DNA of 64,000 nt from Membranipora membranacea. Its lineage: Eukaryota > Bryozoa > Gymnolaemata > Cheilostomatida > Membraniporidae. Position numbers and translations under genes: made by a program. The notes below the pieces were generated by a model. The model searched no databases, was not told where the DNA came from, and was given only the letters and a program-made list of their open reading frames with translations. Position 1 is the first letter of the stretch. Every line of letters begins with the position of its first letter. The stretch covers positions 28,455,387 to 28,519,386 of the forward strand of contig OU612069.1 of assembly GCA_914767715.1 (NCBI GenBank). Direction: 5' to 3'. Below, piece after piece: positions 23,921 through 34,062 of the stretch.

Positions 23921-24147
23921 CTCGCTGTTCTGTTTAGCTCTGCTTGCCTCACTGCTGCTGATAATTCGTTTCTCTGTATCTCATCAAACAGTATCCTTTG
24001 TTTAGTAAACGAGTTACAGGAAGAGCTGATGGATCTCGTGGTGGGATGTAAGTCTGTGTGGAGTAAGTAAGTAGTCGGTGACAGTAAGTACTGGTAGGCT
24101 CTGTACCTACAGTGTGCGGTGTTAAATCCACCCGAGCAGTAGCAATC
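23921..24147 (-). CDS. Candidate ectodomain exon of an unrecognised protein
   Basis: An open stretch of 75 codons between an acceptor (GGTTATCAG before 24147) and a donor-like GTAGAG at 23915-23920. It begins DCYCSGGFNTAHCRY, rich in Cys, and ends in a charged stretch FDEIQRNELSAAVRQAELN followed by RTA, which contains an NRT glycosylation sequon. Together with the membrane exon at 22418-22644 it suggests an extracellular domain, but the phases (2 here, 1 expected there) need an intervening exon that I could not find. A decayed second copy lies at 18690-18960, which supports its having been a conserved unit. The family is unknown. Confidence 0.45.
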
Positions 24148-24280
24148 CTGATAACCTCTATAACTTTTTGCCAAATGTCCCTAACATAAAACTTCAAAAC
24201 AGATTGATCTTTGTTTGTATGATATCAACGCAAAAAAAGCTATTACTGTGATAATGTTGTATAGTTATGAAAGCAATACT

Positions 24281-24419
24281 ATGATGTTGCTCAATAGACT
24301 AGCAGGAAGTTTTTTACTTCTTTTTATATTGAAGCAAGCTAAGATGATTGTCGTCGAATATGACTCTGATCAGATGAATAAATACTTCTCTGACGACGAT
24401 AGAGGGGCTAGCAAATGTG
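24281..24419 (+). CDS. Doubtful small secreted-type exon
   Basis: ATG 24281 opens a hydrophobic start (MMLLNRLAGSFLLLFILKQA) that could be a signal peptide. It is followed by a polar acidic part (EYDSDQMNKYFSDDDRGASK). The frame meets a possible donor, TGTG|GTAACT, after 24419, or reads on to TGA at 24425-24427. No partner exon was found and it lies opposite the minus-strand gene, so it may be chance. Confidence 0.25.
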
Positions 24420-24427
24420 GTAACTGA

Positions 24428-27085
24428 TATCAAATCCTCGCTGATATCATTACAATTAAAATATACTTGTGTTCTATCAGGAAAAATGAGTGTTTACAAA
24501 TTAACACAAGTTCTCAGGATAAGCACCAGTATAACTGTGGTTGGAAGATTGTTACCCCCAACAATTAATTCTGAATTGTCCTGAAATTGTTGTGTGTAAT
24601 ACGAAGCTTTTGCGCAATATTGGTGATCAAGTTACCAAAATACCTTTGATAATGTACTGTACAACCAAGAATAAGCTTCTGGGCTGACTTGCCAGTCTGT
24701 GAGAGAAGCCTAGATACAGACCCAACAACGGGACTGGACCAGCATGATTGCTCACGTATCGGATAAGTGGACAGGACTCCTCCTAAGGTCAGGTATAGTT
24801 CAGGTATATATTTATCTCATCCATTGAGTCTCAAACATCTTGTCTCATATTATACCCTCGAGGAGTAAATTATTTGCAGGAGGAAATATTGGCCATTGCT
24901 CTCATGATTGAAAAAGCTAACATTAAAGCCTAGGTAACATTAACTAACCACCTTTAATTTTATATAGATTCCTACCTCAGGTTGTCCAAATTAAATGCTA
25001 GCTAACGTTGAGTCACCCCTCAACTTGCTAGAATTAACTCTAGCTGAAATTTACTCCTCTAGGTACGCAAAACATTACAGGGTATGTAAAGATATACAGA
25101 TGTGATTTAGAGTCCAGTTTTCATTATTTGTATCTGTGTTTCACTCCATGTCTAGATAAACTGGATCATAGCTTGGATATCCTATTGAGGCAAAAATTAG
25201 TGATGTTATTAGCTGGGAGGAGAACGAGCTCATTATGCATACATCACTGCTTTACAGGTATGTGGGCTTTATGGAGGATTTACAGTAGCTCACTATTCCA
25301 ATAACAAGGAAGTTATGCTGTCATTGTATGAGATATACATAATATTTAGATGTGTGTCATGTTAGTGATGGTCTGTGAATGGCAGTGCTAAAAAGTGCTT
25401 CTGGCTGGCAAAATATTTGAGACCTATTTAATAACCTCAAATATATATACTAAAACATTGGATCACTTGCGGCCCGCACCACCTTACGGTTTGATAAGTC
25501 CCATATTAAAGTGCTCCAATACTATCCCTGCCCTCCTCCCACCCTGCCCCTTCCTCAAATATCATTTGTAACTGATTTAGAGTAATAAATTGGAGAAAAC
25601 TAAATATGGAATATTCTCCAGAGACTCGAAAGCTTGAAGTGGTTGTGCATGTAGGTAGGCCTATGGTTTTAATATAGACACATCTCCAACTTTGTTAAGC
25701 TACATAGTGTCCTCACTTCCACCGTCAAAGAGAACATCCCTTACAGTCAACTGGTTGTCATCGATAAAAATATAGTTTTATATGCACCGGTCTATAACGC
25801 AACGCAATGATGGAGCCTCATCGTAAGATGAAGCTGCATTTTGCTCATATATGACAGATGCTAACCGCACCTGTCATATATAATGATACAATGATGTACC
25901 GGCTTCATGACATGTCAGTAGGTTTTAAAAGTGAACACCTTTGAAAAATACAAACTATAATACACAGTAATGAAGACTTGCCATACACAACGCAATACAG
26001 AAGAAAATACAATTATAATGCTGCTGGTCTACGCTCTCAGAATGATTTAAAGCCTAAATAGTGCACCAGGATTTTTAATGTTTTAGTTTAAAAAAAGATC
26101 TTACAAATTCTCAATATCAATTCCTGTTAGATCTCAGATATGAGTCATGCACGTCTATGTACAGGTCGTTGAGTCGAGTTGTTTTAAAACATGCTTTATC
26201 AGTTATTTTTCAGCAACTACACACTTTGATAACGTTTATTGTAGCATACTGTTACAATTAAGACCAATAGATGCAGAAATTTGTATTGGTTACACATTTA
26301 TTTGTTCTGCATGGTGTTTGGGCTGAGAAATAAAGCTCAGAATACCCAATCACTTAAATTTGAGCTTCTTTATGGAGCTGAACACTTCTATTCCATTGTT
26401 GAAGCACTAGATACTAAATATTTTCTGACTGAAGTGAACATCACGTTATTCTATCTCGTAGCTCTCTGTACAACACCTTATAAACAACGTCCACATGATT
26501 GAGGAGATGAGGCTGTATAAACAGAAAATATTACAAAATATTTAGGCTTGTAACACACAAAACAATGTCTGACTTTCTAACAAGTGTCAACATAGCGGGT
26601 TTTTCCACAGCTAAGAGACAGCACCAACCTACACAACCATAATTAAACAAAGCAAGACCTAAGGATTTATGTGGTACCACACTTTTTTACAGAATCGTTG
26701 GTGCCAAACAATGTGCACCAACTTTTCTTATTTGGCGTCAGAATCTCCTCAAAGTAGTCGAGGAGGTCCAGATTCCAAATCCAAGTTATCACATGAAGTA
26801 AGAGGAGCTGTTGGGTGATGACTATTTATTATACACTCCTAAGATATAATATAATACCCAAAAATTTTCATATCATTGCTGGAATATGATACAATGACAG
26901 TGTTCTAATGCCCTTACTACATAAATTAGCTACCACAATCAACTGATAACAGCATGCACAAGCCTCTATTGAGCACATATTAAATGAAAATATTCAATGC
27001 TTATTGGCTAACTGAACCAATGTAGTGCCGTATCAGCAATTGCTGGTTATACATTTCACAATTGAAAAGCCCATTAATCATCTAC
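24428..27085. other. No gene recognised
   Basis: AT-rich DNA before the tRNA cluster. On the minus strand near 24690-24580 there is an acceptor-like TCTCTCACAG followed by about 38 open codons starting TGKSAQKLILGC, a possible further upstream exon of the membrane-protein gene, but the evidence is thin. Nothing else is supported. Confidence 0.3.
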
Positions 27086-27157
27086 GGCTTGGTGGTCTAG
27101 GGGTATGATTCTCGCTTTGGGTGCGAGAGGCCCCGGGTTCAAATCCCGGTCAAGCCC
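27086..27157 (+). tRNA. tRNA-Pro (anticodon UGG)
   Basis: 72 nt with all stems. Acceptor GGCTTGG pairs with TCAAGCC, with C as discriminator base. A-box TGGTCTAGGGG; anticodon loop TTTGGGT between CTCGC and GCGAG; T-arm CCGGG-TTCAAAT-CCCGG. TTTT at 27162-27165 and a longer T run at 27168-27174 follow as polymerase III terminators. It faces the second copy at 27382-27453. Confidence 0.95.
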
Positions 27158-27381
27158 AATGTTTTGCTTTTTTTGGCAATTTGCTCGGGGAGGAAACACA
27201 GTACAAAACAAATTCAAGACTTGGAGAGAACTCAATTATCTCAATAAAAATACCCTCACAAGTCACCTGGAAGGGTCTATGGGCTGGAACAGTCTTGTAA
27301 GAAATGCTCTTTGACTTGCTTCCTACTCAATAAGAGGATGGGGCTACAGGGCAGGGCCGCAGCCCAAAAATAGAAAACATT

Positions 27382-27453
27382 GGGCTTGACCGGGATTTGA
27401 ACCCGGGGCCTCTCGCACCCAAAGCGAGAATCATACCCCTAGACCACCAAGCC
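27382..27453 (-). tRNA. tRNA-Pro (anticodon UGG)
   Basis: Same 72-nt sequence as the copy at 27086 in the opposite orientation. The two genes are convergent, with their 3' ends facing each other across 224 bp. T-rich terminators follow on the minus strand (complement of AAAA at about 27375-27378 and of AAAAA at 27366-27370). Confidence 0.95.
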
Positions 27454-27894
27454 TCAGATGTTACTGCTGACTGCTGACGGAGAAAACACCAACAATTATA
27501 TCACTAATTTCATTACAACATAATAATAACATAAATGTTGATGGTGTAATGACAAAAATATTTATAACATATCAGACGCCAAAATTGCTACAGTTAGGCA
27601 CCCTCCTTGCTTGATAATGGCTCCCTCGCCAGATTTCCAAAAATAAATGTACTGAACTGAGTATGTTCTGCCAAAACCCATTAACAGTACAGTAGCAAAG
27701 CTAGAACGTTTGGCAGAGAAAATAAAAAAATGAGGTAACATGCCTAACAAACATTGAGAGATGGGACATCCTTACACTACTCTTAATGTCCGATGCAGTT
27801 TAGAGATTAACCATCCAGCTTGTAATGTTGATGCTTTAACCAATGACTACTTCTAATCACATATGTATACATGTTAGCAATGGCTAAGTATCTG

Positions 27895-28195
27895 GGGGGT
27901 CTTTCAATTAGAAAGAGTGATCCTTTACTAAAGCAAGTTATCACTATCACTTCGCTCAAAATTATCACTCACAGCCAAAATTGCAATCTTATCGCTCACT
28001 CAGTGAGTGAGCGATACCTGCTAGGGGTCTCGCTTTCAGATCGCTCAGTCACTTGATGGAACTATATACATTCTGAGTGAGCGATTTGGGAGCGATTTCC
28101 TCTAATTGAAACACCAAGTGAGTGATAATTTTGAGCGATGTGATAGTGATAACTTGCTTTAGTAAAGGATGACTCTTTCTAATTGAGAGACCCCC
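27895..28195. mobile_element. MITE with about 85-bp terminal inverted repeats
   Basis: About 301 bp. The left end GGGGGTCTTTCAATTAGAAA and the reverse complement of the right end GGGGGTCTCTCAATTAGAAA match, and the match continues with few differences through TTTACTAAAGCAAGTTATCA and TTCGCTCAAAATTATCACTC. The interior has short palindromes built from GAGTGAGCGAT. There is no coding capacity and the target duplication is not clear. Other copies or pieces are at 28344, 40571, 42438, 3440 and 41673. Confidence 0.85.
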
Positions 28196-28343
28196 TGTCC
28201 GTAAAAGGATATTCTTACCTTTCCTAATTAACTATATACTATAACATTAATTTATAGGGATACAAAATATAACACACATGTGGTGTGGTGTGGTGTGCCA
28301 GCCAAAGAAAAAAACTGCCGAAATCAGTATCTGATCCCAGCTA

Positions 28344-28510
28344 GCTGAGTGAGGGAGGGAGAACAGTTTCTAGGGGTCCCGTTCCCACATCGCTCACGTA
28401 TTGATGGAATTGCTCATTCTGAATGAACGATTTGGGAGCATTGTTAGTGTGATTATTTTCAGCAAAGTGATAGTGGTAGTTTGCTTTTAGAAGCATATCG
28501 CTTTCTAAAT
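28344..28510. mobile_element. Diverged right-half copy of the GGGGTCT MITE
   Basis: This follows the right half of the element at 27895-28195: TAGGGGTC(C/T)CG, then TCGCTCA, GATGGAA, CATTCTGA, CGATTTGGGAGC, GTGATAGTG, and finally TCGCTTTCTAAATTAAGCAT in place of the true terminus. The left half is missing. Confidence 0.5.
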
Positions 28511-28572
28511 TAAGCATCCTACCCAACCGTCAATTTTGGATTTCCAATGTCTCATCAAAAACATCACAAACC

Positions 28573-28599
28573 TATATATATATATATATATATATATAC
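28573..28599. repeat. TA dinucleotide microsatellite
   Basis: An uninterrupted run of about 13 TA units. Confidence 0.95.
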
Positions 28600-28756
28600 T
28601 TTTATATCATCTTACATAAACTTAAACCTTATCCATCCAAAATCGAAAATGGAAGTGATGAGATAGGTGGGGACTGCCACTGACTATAGATACTTCACCT
28701 GTGCTTTTATCTGTGTAATATGCCAATTAGTATTTGGAGTTACCCTCTCTCATCAA

Positions 28757-28827
28757 GCATTGGTGGTTCAGTGGTAGAATTCTCGCCTGCCACGCGGGAG
28801 GCCCGGGTTCAATTCCCGGCCAATGCA
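28757..28827 (+). tRNA. tRNA-Gly (anticodon GCC)
   Basis: 71 nt, with acceptor GCATTGG/CCAATGC and A as discriminator. A-box TGGTTCAGTGG; anticodon arm CTCGC-CTGCCACG-CGGGAG with GCC; B-box GGGTTCAATTCC. TTTT follows at 28830-28833. The upstream block GGAGTTA lies exactly 14 bp before the gene and CATCAA directly abuts it, as in the other intact copies. It is the only plus-strand tRNA-Gly in the cluster and shares about 50 bp of 5' flank with the copy at 29087. Confidence 0.96.
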
Positions 28828-29086
28828 ACTTTTGTGCCTCAGGGATTTGTCTTTGTCATCCATATTGCAACTTTTTTGAAACTATCAACCAGAGCTTTAA
28901 ATATGGAAGAGTGTCACCAAAACCATGCACGATACATAACTGCGCAATATGAGACCCCAATATTACTGGATTCTAGTGCAGGAAAACTGGTTTTAAAATA
29001 TGTAGAATTATTGCATTGCATATTCGTTTTTGGTACTAGCTGCTCATCATGTGTAGCCTCGGTTTTGTGGCTGAATCTGCAAAAGT

Positions 29087-29157
29087 TGCATTGGCCGGGA
29101 ATTGAACCCGGGCCTCCCGCGTGGCAGGCGAGAATTCTACCACTGAACCACCAATGC
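29087..29157 (-). tRNA. tRNA-Gly (anticodon GCC)
   Basis: Same sequence as the copy at 28757, inverted. Its 5' flank (about 29158-29215) matches the 5' flank of that copy, including CTGTGCTTTTATCTGTGTAA, so the two form an inverted duplication with convergent genes. AAAA in the plus strand just below 29085 is the TTTT terminator. Confidence 0.96.
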
Positions 29158-29178
29158 TTGATGTGTATGGGCAACTCC
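29158..29178 (-). promoter_or_regulatory. Shared upstream element of tRNA-Gly genes
   Basis: Representative site: GGAGTTG followed by 14 bp ending CATCAA, directly before the gene. The intact copies at 28757, 29087, 33239, 35172, 37105, 39038 and 41774 have (G/A)GAGTT(G/A) at the same spacing and (C/T)ATCAA adjacent. The copy at 31017 has AGACTCG instead. The middle eight bases vary, so conservation of both blocks suggests use in polymerase III initiation. Function is inferred. Confidence 0.55.
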
Positions 29179-29314
29179 AAATACTGGTATATTCCCATAT
29201 TACACAGATAAAAGCACAGATAAAATGTCATTCTCTGATATACTCTATCATAGTCCGGTGGCAGCCTAGTACAATTTTTCACGCTGATCGCAATGGTAAT
29301 ATTGTATCTAACCC

Positions 29315-30029
29315 TAAGTGAAAAGTGATCGAACAATAGCGATATGGTTTCAAGACATCCAAATCTGAAAGAGCATGTCATAATAAGTGGATCTACAACT
29401 TTACATGGATCTGCTATCAAAAATAGCCGAGATGCGGCCATCAACAGTAGCAATACCCCTTACAACGCCTGTATATAACTATAAATAATTAAAGCGAAAC
29501 TACTTTTTCAATTATTCTCCTGCTTAAAAAACTGGCTTCGAATGTTCTTATTGATCTGATTTTTTTATGGTGACTTTGTATTGACCCTCCCATCGCATAA
29601 CACAGTTTTTAATGCTCTGAGTGTGTCGTTTTCCAAATAGTGAGTATTTTTAGGTTTCCATCATAGTATCATAAAAGGTTATTTAGTGCGTAAAGCAAAA
29701 ATTAACTCCTTCAAGTATCATCAAAAAGGTGCGTAGTGCTGAAAACAATATTTTTTGTCAATGATTGAGTCAATACAAAACCACCATAAAAATCAGATAG
29801 ATACAAACATTTGAAGCCTGTTTTTTAGGCAGCAGCATAATTGAAAAAGTAATGTCATTTCAATGATAGTTCTTTACAGGTGAGGTGATATAAGGGGTAT
29901 TGCCACATCTCGGCTATTTATGATAGCAGACCCATGTTAAGTTGTAGATCCACTAATTATGACATGCTCTTTCAGATTCTGGATGTTTTGAAACCATATA
30001 ATCAAATTTGATCACTTTCCTTTCACTTA
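29315..30029. mobile_element. Long inverted-repeat (foldback) element
   Basis: About 715 bp. The left arm (29315 to about 29592) and the reverse complement of the right arm (about 29757 to 30029) align nearly throughout: TAAGTGAAA at the tips, then GAAAGAGCATGTCATAAT, GTGGATCTACAACTT, AATAGCCGAGATG, GCAATACCCCTTA, TACTTTTTCAATTAT and CTGATTTTTTTATGGTG. The loop is about 165 bp. There is no coding capacity and no clear target duplication. Confidence 0.8.
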
Positions 30030-31016
30030 CTTTTACCGGCAGCATTTTTGGTATTATCACTTTTTATAAGGTCGATCATTCACTCAATATTTGAGATATA
30101 ATCCTGATATAATATAACACCAAAAAAACTGACCAATGTATGTATGAATCCTATCGCAGAGTTTGAGTAGCCCAACTCATAAGGTGAGCACAGGACAGAC
30201 CTTAGAAACTTCAAAAAAACAGCGATTTTGGCCTTTTCTGGCAGCGATTTTGGAAATTAGCTGCCTATTGTGCAATTTTGTGTAAGATACTTTATCACCA
30301 TTGCGACCACCTAGAAAAACTACTCTAAAATGCACTCTTAGAATTTATCCATCCTATTTTGTAAATGAAGTTGCGTTTCTAGCCACATTTATGGTAGGCT
30401 GCCACTGAAATATTAGTCCCATTCATACATCTATTCGATTGGCCCCTAGTTGTATAAGTTTAATATGGTATAGTAGGTTTGTGATGTTTTCGATGAGACA
30501 TGGGAAATCGCATATTGAAGTTATCCCATCCCATTTGAATAAATAATAACTACCTGCTTTGATATACAGTACATCTATGAATGTATTATTTAGGATTTGC
30601 CTTAAGTTTATGCCCGTGTATTGATATCGGTACTAGATAGTTATTTGTATTATTGATAATGGTCAATGCAGAATATTGCGATCTAGTCAGTACCAACAAC
30701 TAATTGCTCCAACTCAGAATAGTTGGTTACTGGTAAGAAGAAATCCATAAGGGGTATAGATTGAACGCCATCACACATAACATCCAAACAGATAGCGCAT
30801 CCGTCATCAGTCATAGGATATATCTAACAGCTAGTCTGGTCATATCAGAGGAACATACCCCACCACACAGTAATTGTAATTTTGTTAACTGGCTGACTGG
30901 ATACACAGACAAACTTGGCCTCAACCTCAGGTGACCCTAGACACAAAAGTTGTTTGTTACCACTATCTTTTTAATGGAGCCCAATCTCAATCCAGTACTC
31001 TCCCGGACACAAAAGT
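30030..31016. other. Spacer before the tandem tRNA array
   Basis: AT-rich DNA with no exon or RNA gene that I can support. It ends at the 3' side of the first tRNA-Gly of the array. Confidence 0.4.
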
Positions 31017-31087
31017 TGCATTGGCCGGGAATTGAACCCGGGCCTCCCGCGTGGCAGGCGAGAATTCTACCACTGAACCACCAATGC
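31017..31087 (-). tRNA. tRNA-Gly (anticodon GCC), array unit A
   Basis: Identical 71-nt gene with the usual ACTTTTGT terminator flank. It is the one copy whose upstream block is altered (AGACTCG where the others have AGAGTTG or GGAGTTG). Confidence 0.95.
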
Positions 31088-31761
31088 TTGATGGGAAAAA
31101 GCGAGTCTAAAATCTGATAATTTCGAATAGTTGATACTGGGAGTTATCTCCCTTGGGTCACCCAATTAAAATGAGCTATGCAAATTATCACTATATCACT
31201 CAAAGCGATTGTTCAACTCCATGAGAAACATCGTGTACATATTATGTATATCTATACATATCCCCATACTAAAACATTCCCATAGTATAGATGTAGGAAT
31301 TATGATTCTTTGACTTGGTAAGCATCCTCCCCTCAAGCTCGTATCATCAGACTTCTGATTTCAGAGGCCCAGGGCCACACATGAAAGGTTGTTTAGTTAA
31401 GTTGACCACACACTCCCTGGATCTCTCTTAAACATACCTTGTCCAGATTGGTGTTTCGGGATTCAAATTGTATTGTCCTGTAGCCAGTTACGTCAGTTAA
31501 ATGGAAACATCAGGGCTGTGACTGTGCTCCATTGGTTTCTTCCTCAGCCTAATCCTTATACTCCATTACTCTTGTATCTCTATGGAACAATCCCAAATCA
31601 GTTGTTAGACGGTCCCTGCTATGGGATAAAGACCTGGCCAGAGAGTAACAGACTGTGTACTAGATCACTTACTCTAAGAAGATATATAAACCGAGGCATC
31701 TATACCCGCTTTTATTGTGATCGGTCACAGATATTATCCTTGAATTTTGCAAAAGCAAGCT

Positions 31762-31833
31762 CTCCGTGACAGGGAATCGAACCCTGGTCTCCCGCGTGAC
31801 AGGCGGGGATACTCACCACTATACTATCACGGA
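31762..31833 (-). tRNA. tRNA-Asp (anticodon GUC), array unit A
   Basis: 72 nt, with acceptor TCCGTGA/TCACGGA and G as discriminator. D-arm region GATAGTATAGTGGTGAGTAT; anticodon arm CCCGC-CTGTCAC-GCGGG with GTC; T-arm CAGGG-TTCGATT-CCCTG. TTTT follows 10-12 nt downstream. This is the only tRNA-Asp in the window with an intact anticodon arm. Confidence 0.95.
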
Positions 31834-31979
31834 TTGGCTGTTAGGGTGTAAAATATAGGAGATTGAATGACTAATGAAGGTGGTACAACATTATCTCAAG
31901 CGATTCTGATTGGTCAATAATACACTAAGTAGTAATAACAGTCCCCAATCCAATCACAACCACGCTAATAATAGTACAC

Positions 31980-32267
31980 CACTGAATTAGATTCTTCTCT
32001 TAGAATGGAAATAGCATCATGGCGTTATATGGCTAGGACACTAAACACAGGGACCCATCTGACTGTTATCTGATTGGCTGTCCCTAGTAGCATGAATAAT
32101 TAGCCTGAGAAATTGTCTTGTTTACAAAATTGCAAACAGTAATTATACCCCATACAGTGTCGATGATTAGGGCATTTCTAGATTGCTACTAGGGACTGGC
32201 TATTTTTGCAAGCCCTTTGTTTTGCAAAAGAAAGCTAATGATGCTATTCCAGATATGGAATTCAATG
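31980..32267. mobile_element. hAT-like MITE with 8-bp target duplication
   Basis: This 288-bp block is present in unit A only. It is flanked by TAGTACAC at 31972-31979 and at 32268-32275, and units B-D have a single TAGTACAC at the same place, the empty site. The ends are inverted and imperfect: CACTGAATTAGATT against CATTGAATTCCATA. Inner inverted blocks GGAAATAGCATCAT/GGAATAGCATCAT and GTCCCTAGTAGCA/GTCCCTAGTAGCA follow. An 8-bp duplication with CA.TG ends fits the hAT superfamily. It has no coding capacity. Confidence 0.85.
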
Positions 32268-33238
32268 TAGTACACATATATCAGCTGCATGTTTTTGCTC
32301 TTATTAATATGAACCAAGGAGTTAGAGACTGCTTGCATGAACATACCAAAATGTTACATAGACCCGAAACACAACATTAAAATAGAGAAATTTACCTGCA
32401 AAATAAACATGGGTAAAGAGCAACTTGAAAGTCAGGCCAGGTAATATCATTCATGAGCGTAAAGGCCGCTGTCCAAACCCAGGCTTAATTTGGGATAGCC
32501 CCATATTAAAATGTTGAATTGAAGTATTTTGTTCAAAACGATCTCTAAAAATTCAGATGGGACAGGCAACATAGCCTAGTGCATCCGATTCAGGGGTAGA
32601 CTGTGGAGGCAATAGCAATTTCCAGCAAATCTGAATATTATATCACTCTTGCAGAGACAGGCATTCATGAAACAATGTACCTGCATTAATTTGAACAGAA
32701 TTTCCAACAAAACATATTTTATACCTGACTTAAAAATGAAGAGAGAAAGCCCTACATTTCTTAGACATGAATGATTTGGAACAACACATGCTTCCCTATA
32801 TTTGTTTAGGATTACATTATATACAGCAGGAAGCTTGTGCAAACAAAAAATATATCCAATTCATTTTGCTCAGAAAATCTCTATAGCAGGCCATACAAAT
32901 ACAACCGAATCACTTAAAAATAAATAAATTTTTGTGGTATAAAGCAATAAAGTTGGACTTAATTTGCTAGAATTTTGAGCTGTCCCCCATTGCGCTCATA
33001 AGGCAGGTAAATTGGATCAAACCTGATCTTGTGTGGACTTTGCACCAAAATTACATAAACACAAACTAAAGTGATAACCATAGCTGCTCCCAAGTATCTC
33101 TGAGTAAAAGGGTTTTTAAATCAATAGTGATGAAAATGATATACAACATTGACCAAGCACTAAAGTTGCATTAGTGGTAGTAAAAAATCATAATGAATAA
33201 TACTGATCGCCTTGAAAAACCTCTCCAGAGACAAAAGT

Positions 33239-33309
33239 TGCATTGGCCGGGAATTGAACCCGGGCCTCCCGCGTGGCAGGCGAGAATTCTACCACTGAAC
33301 CACCAATGC
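33239..33309 (-). tRNA. tRNA-Gly (anticodon GCC), array unit B
   Basis: Identical to the other copies. Upstream block AGAGTTG at the standard 14-bp spacing, TTTT terminator downstream. Confidence 0.95.
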
Positions 33310-33983
33310 TTGATGGGAAAAAGCAACTCTAAAATCTGATAATTGCGAATAGTTGATACTGGGAGTTATCTCCCTTGGGTCACCCAATTAAAATGAGCTA
33401 TGCAAATTATCACTATATCACTCAAAGCGATTGTTCAACTCCATGAGAAACATCGTGTACATATTATGTATATCTATACATATCCACATACTAAAACATT
33501 CCCATAGTATAGATGTAGGAATTATGATTCTTTGACTTGGTAAGCATCCTCCCCTCAAGCTCATATCATCAGACTTCTGATTTCAGAGGCCCAGGGCCAC
33601 ACATGAAAGGTTGTTTAGTTAAGTTGACCACACACTCCCCGGATCTCTCTTAAACATACCTTGTCCAGATTGGTGTTTCGGGATTCAAATTGTATTGTCC
33701 TGTAGCCAGTTACGTCAGTTAAATGGAAACATCAGGGCTGTGACTGTGCTCCATTGGTTTCTTCCTCAGCCTAATCCTTATACTCCATTACTCTTGTATC
33801 TCTATGGAACAATCCCAAATCAGTTGTTAGACGGTCCCTGCTATGGGATAAAGGCCTGGCCAGAGAGTAACAGACTGTGTACTAGATCACTTAATCTAAG
33901 AAGATATATAAACCGAGGCATCTATACCCGCTTTTATTGTGATCGGTCACAGATATTATCCTTGAATTTTGCAAAAGCAAGCT

Positions 33984-34062
33984 CTCCGTGACAGGGAATC
34001 GAACCCTGGTCTCCCGCGTGACAGGCGTCACGCGGAAATACTCACCACTGTACTATCACGAA
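33984..34062 (-). pseudogene. tRNA-Asp pseudogene with palindromic anticodon arm, unit B
   Basis: Same gene position as the tRNA-Asp at 31762, but 79 nt long. The T-arm and acceptor remain (TTCGTGA/TCACGGA). In sense, the 5' half of the anticodon arm has been replaced so that it reads CCGCGTGA-CGCCTG-TCACGCGG, a perfect 8-bp stem with a 6-nt loop. The GTC anticodon now lies across the loop edge and stem, so decoding as Asp is not expected. A and B promoter boxes are still largely present. Confidence 0.85.

Noticed and set aside
28720-29453. Long frames over the tRNA-Gly pair on both strands (163 and 179 codons)
   Set aside because: They read straight through two tRNA genes (the GGPGSIPGQCNF string is translated tRNA-Gly), so they are not coding.
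31473-31769. 98-codon plus-strand frame repeated in all four array units (also 33695, 35628, 37561)
   Set aside because: It starts at TTG, not ATG, and runs up to the tRNA-Asp. Its repetition only reflects the tandem array. No domain or splice context was seen.
32576-32842. 88-codon minus-strand frame repeated in all four units (also 34509, 36442, 38375)
   Set aside because: It also lacks an ATG start (TTG). It is conserved only because the units are copies of each other.
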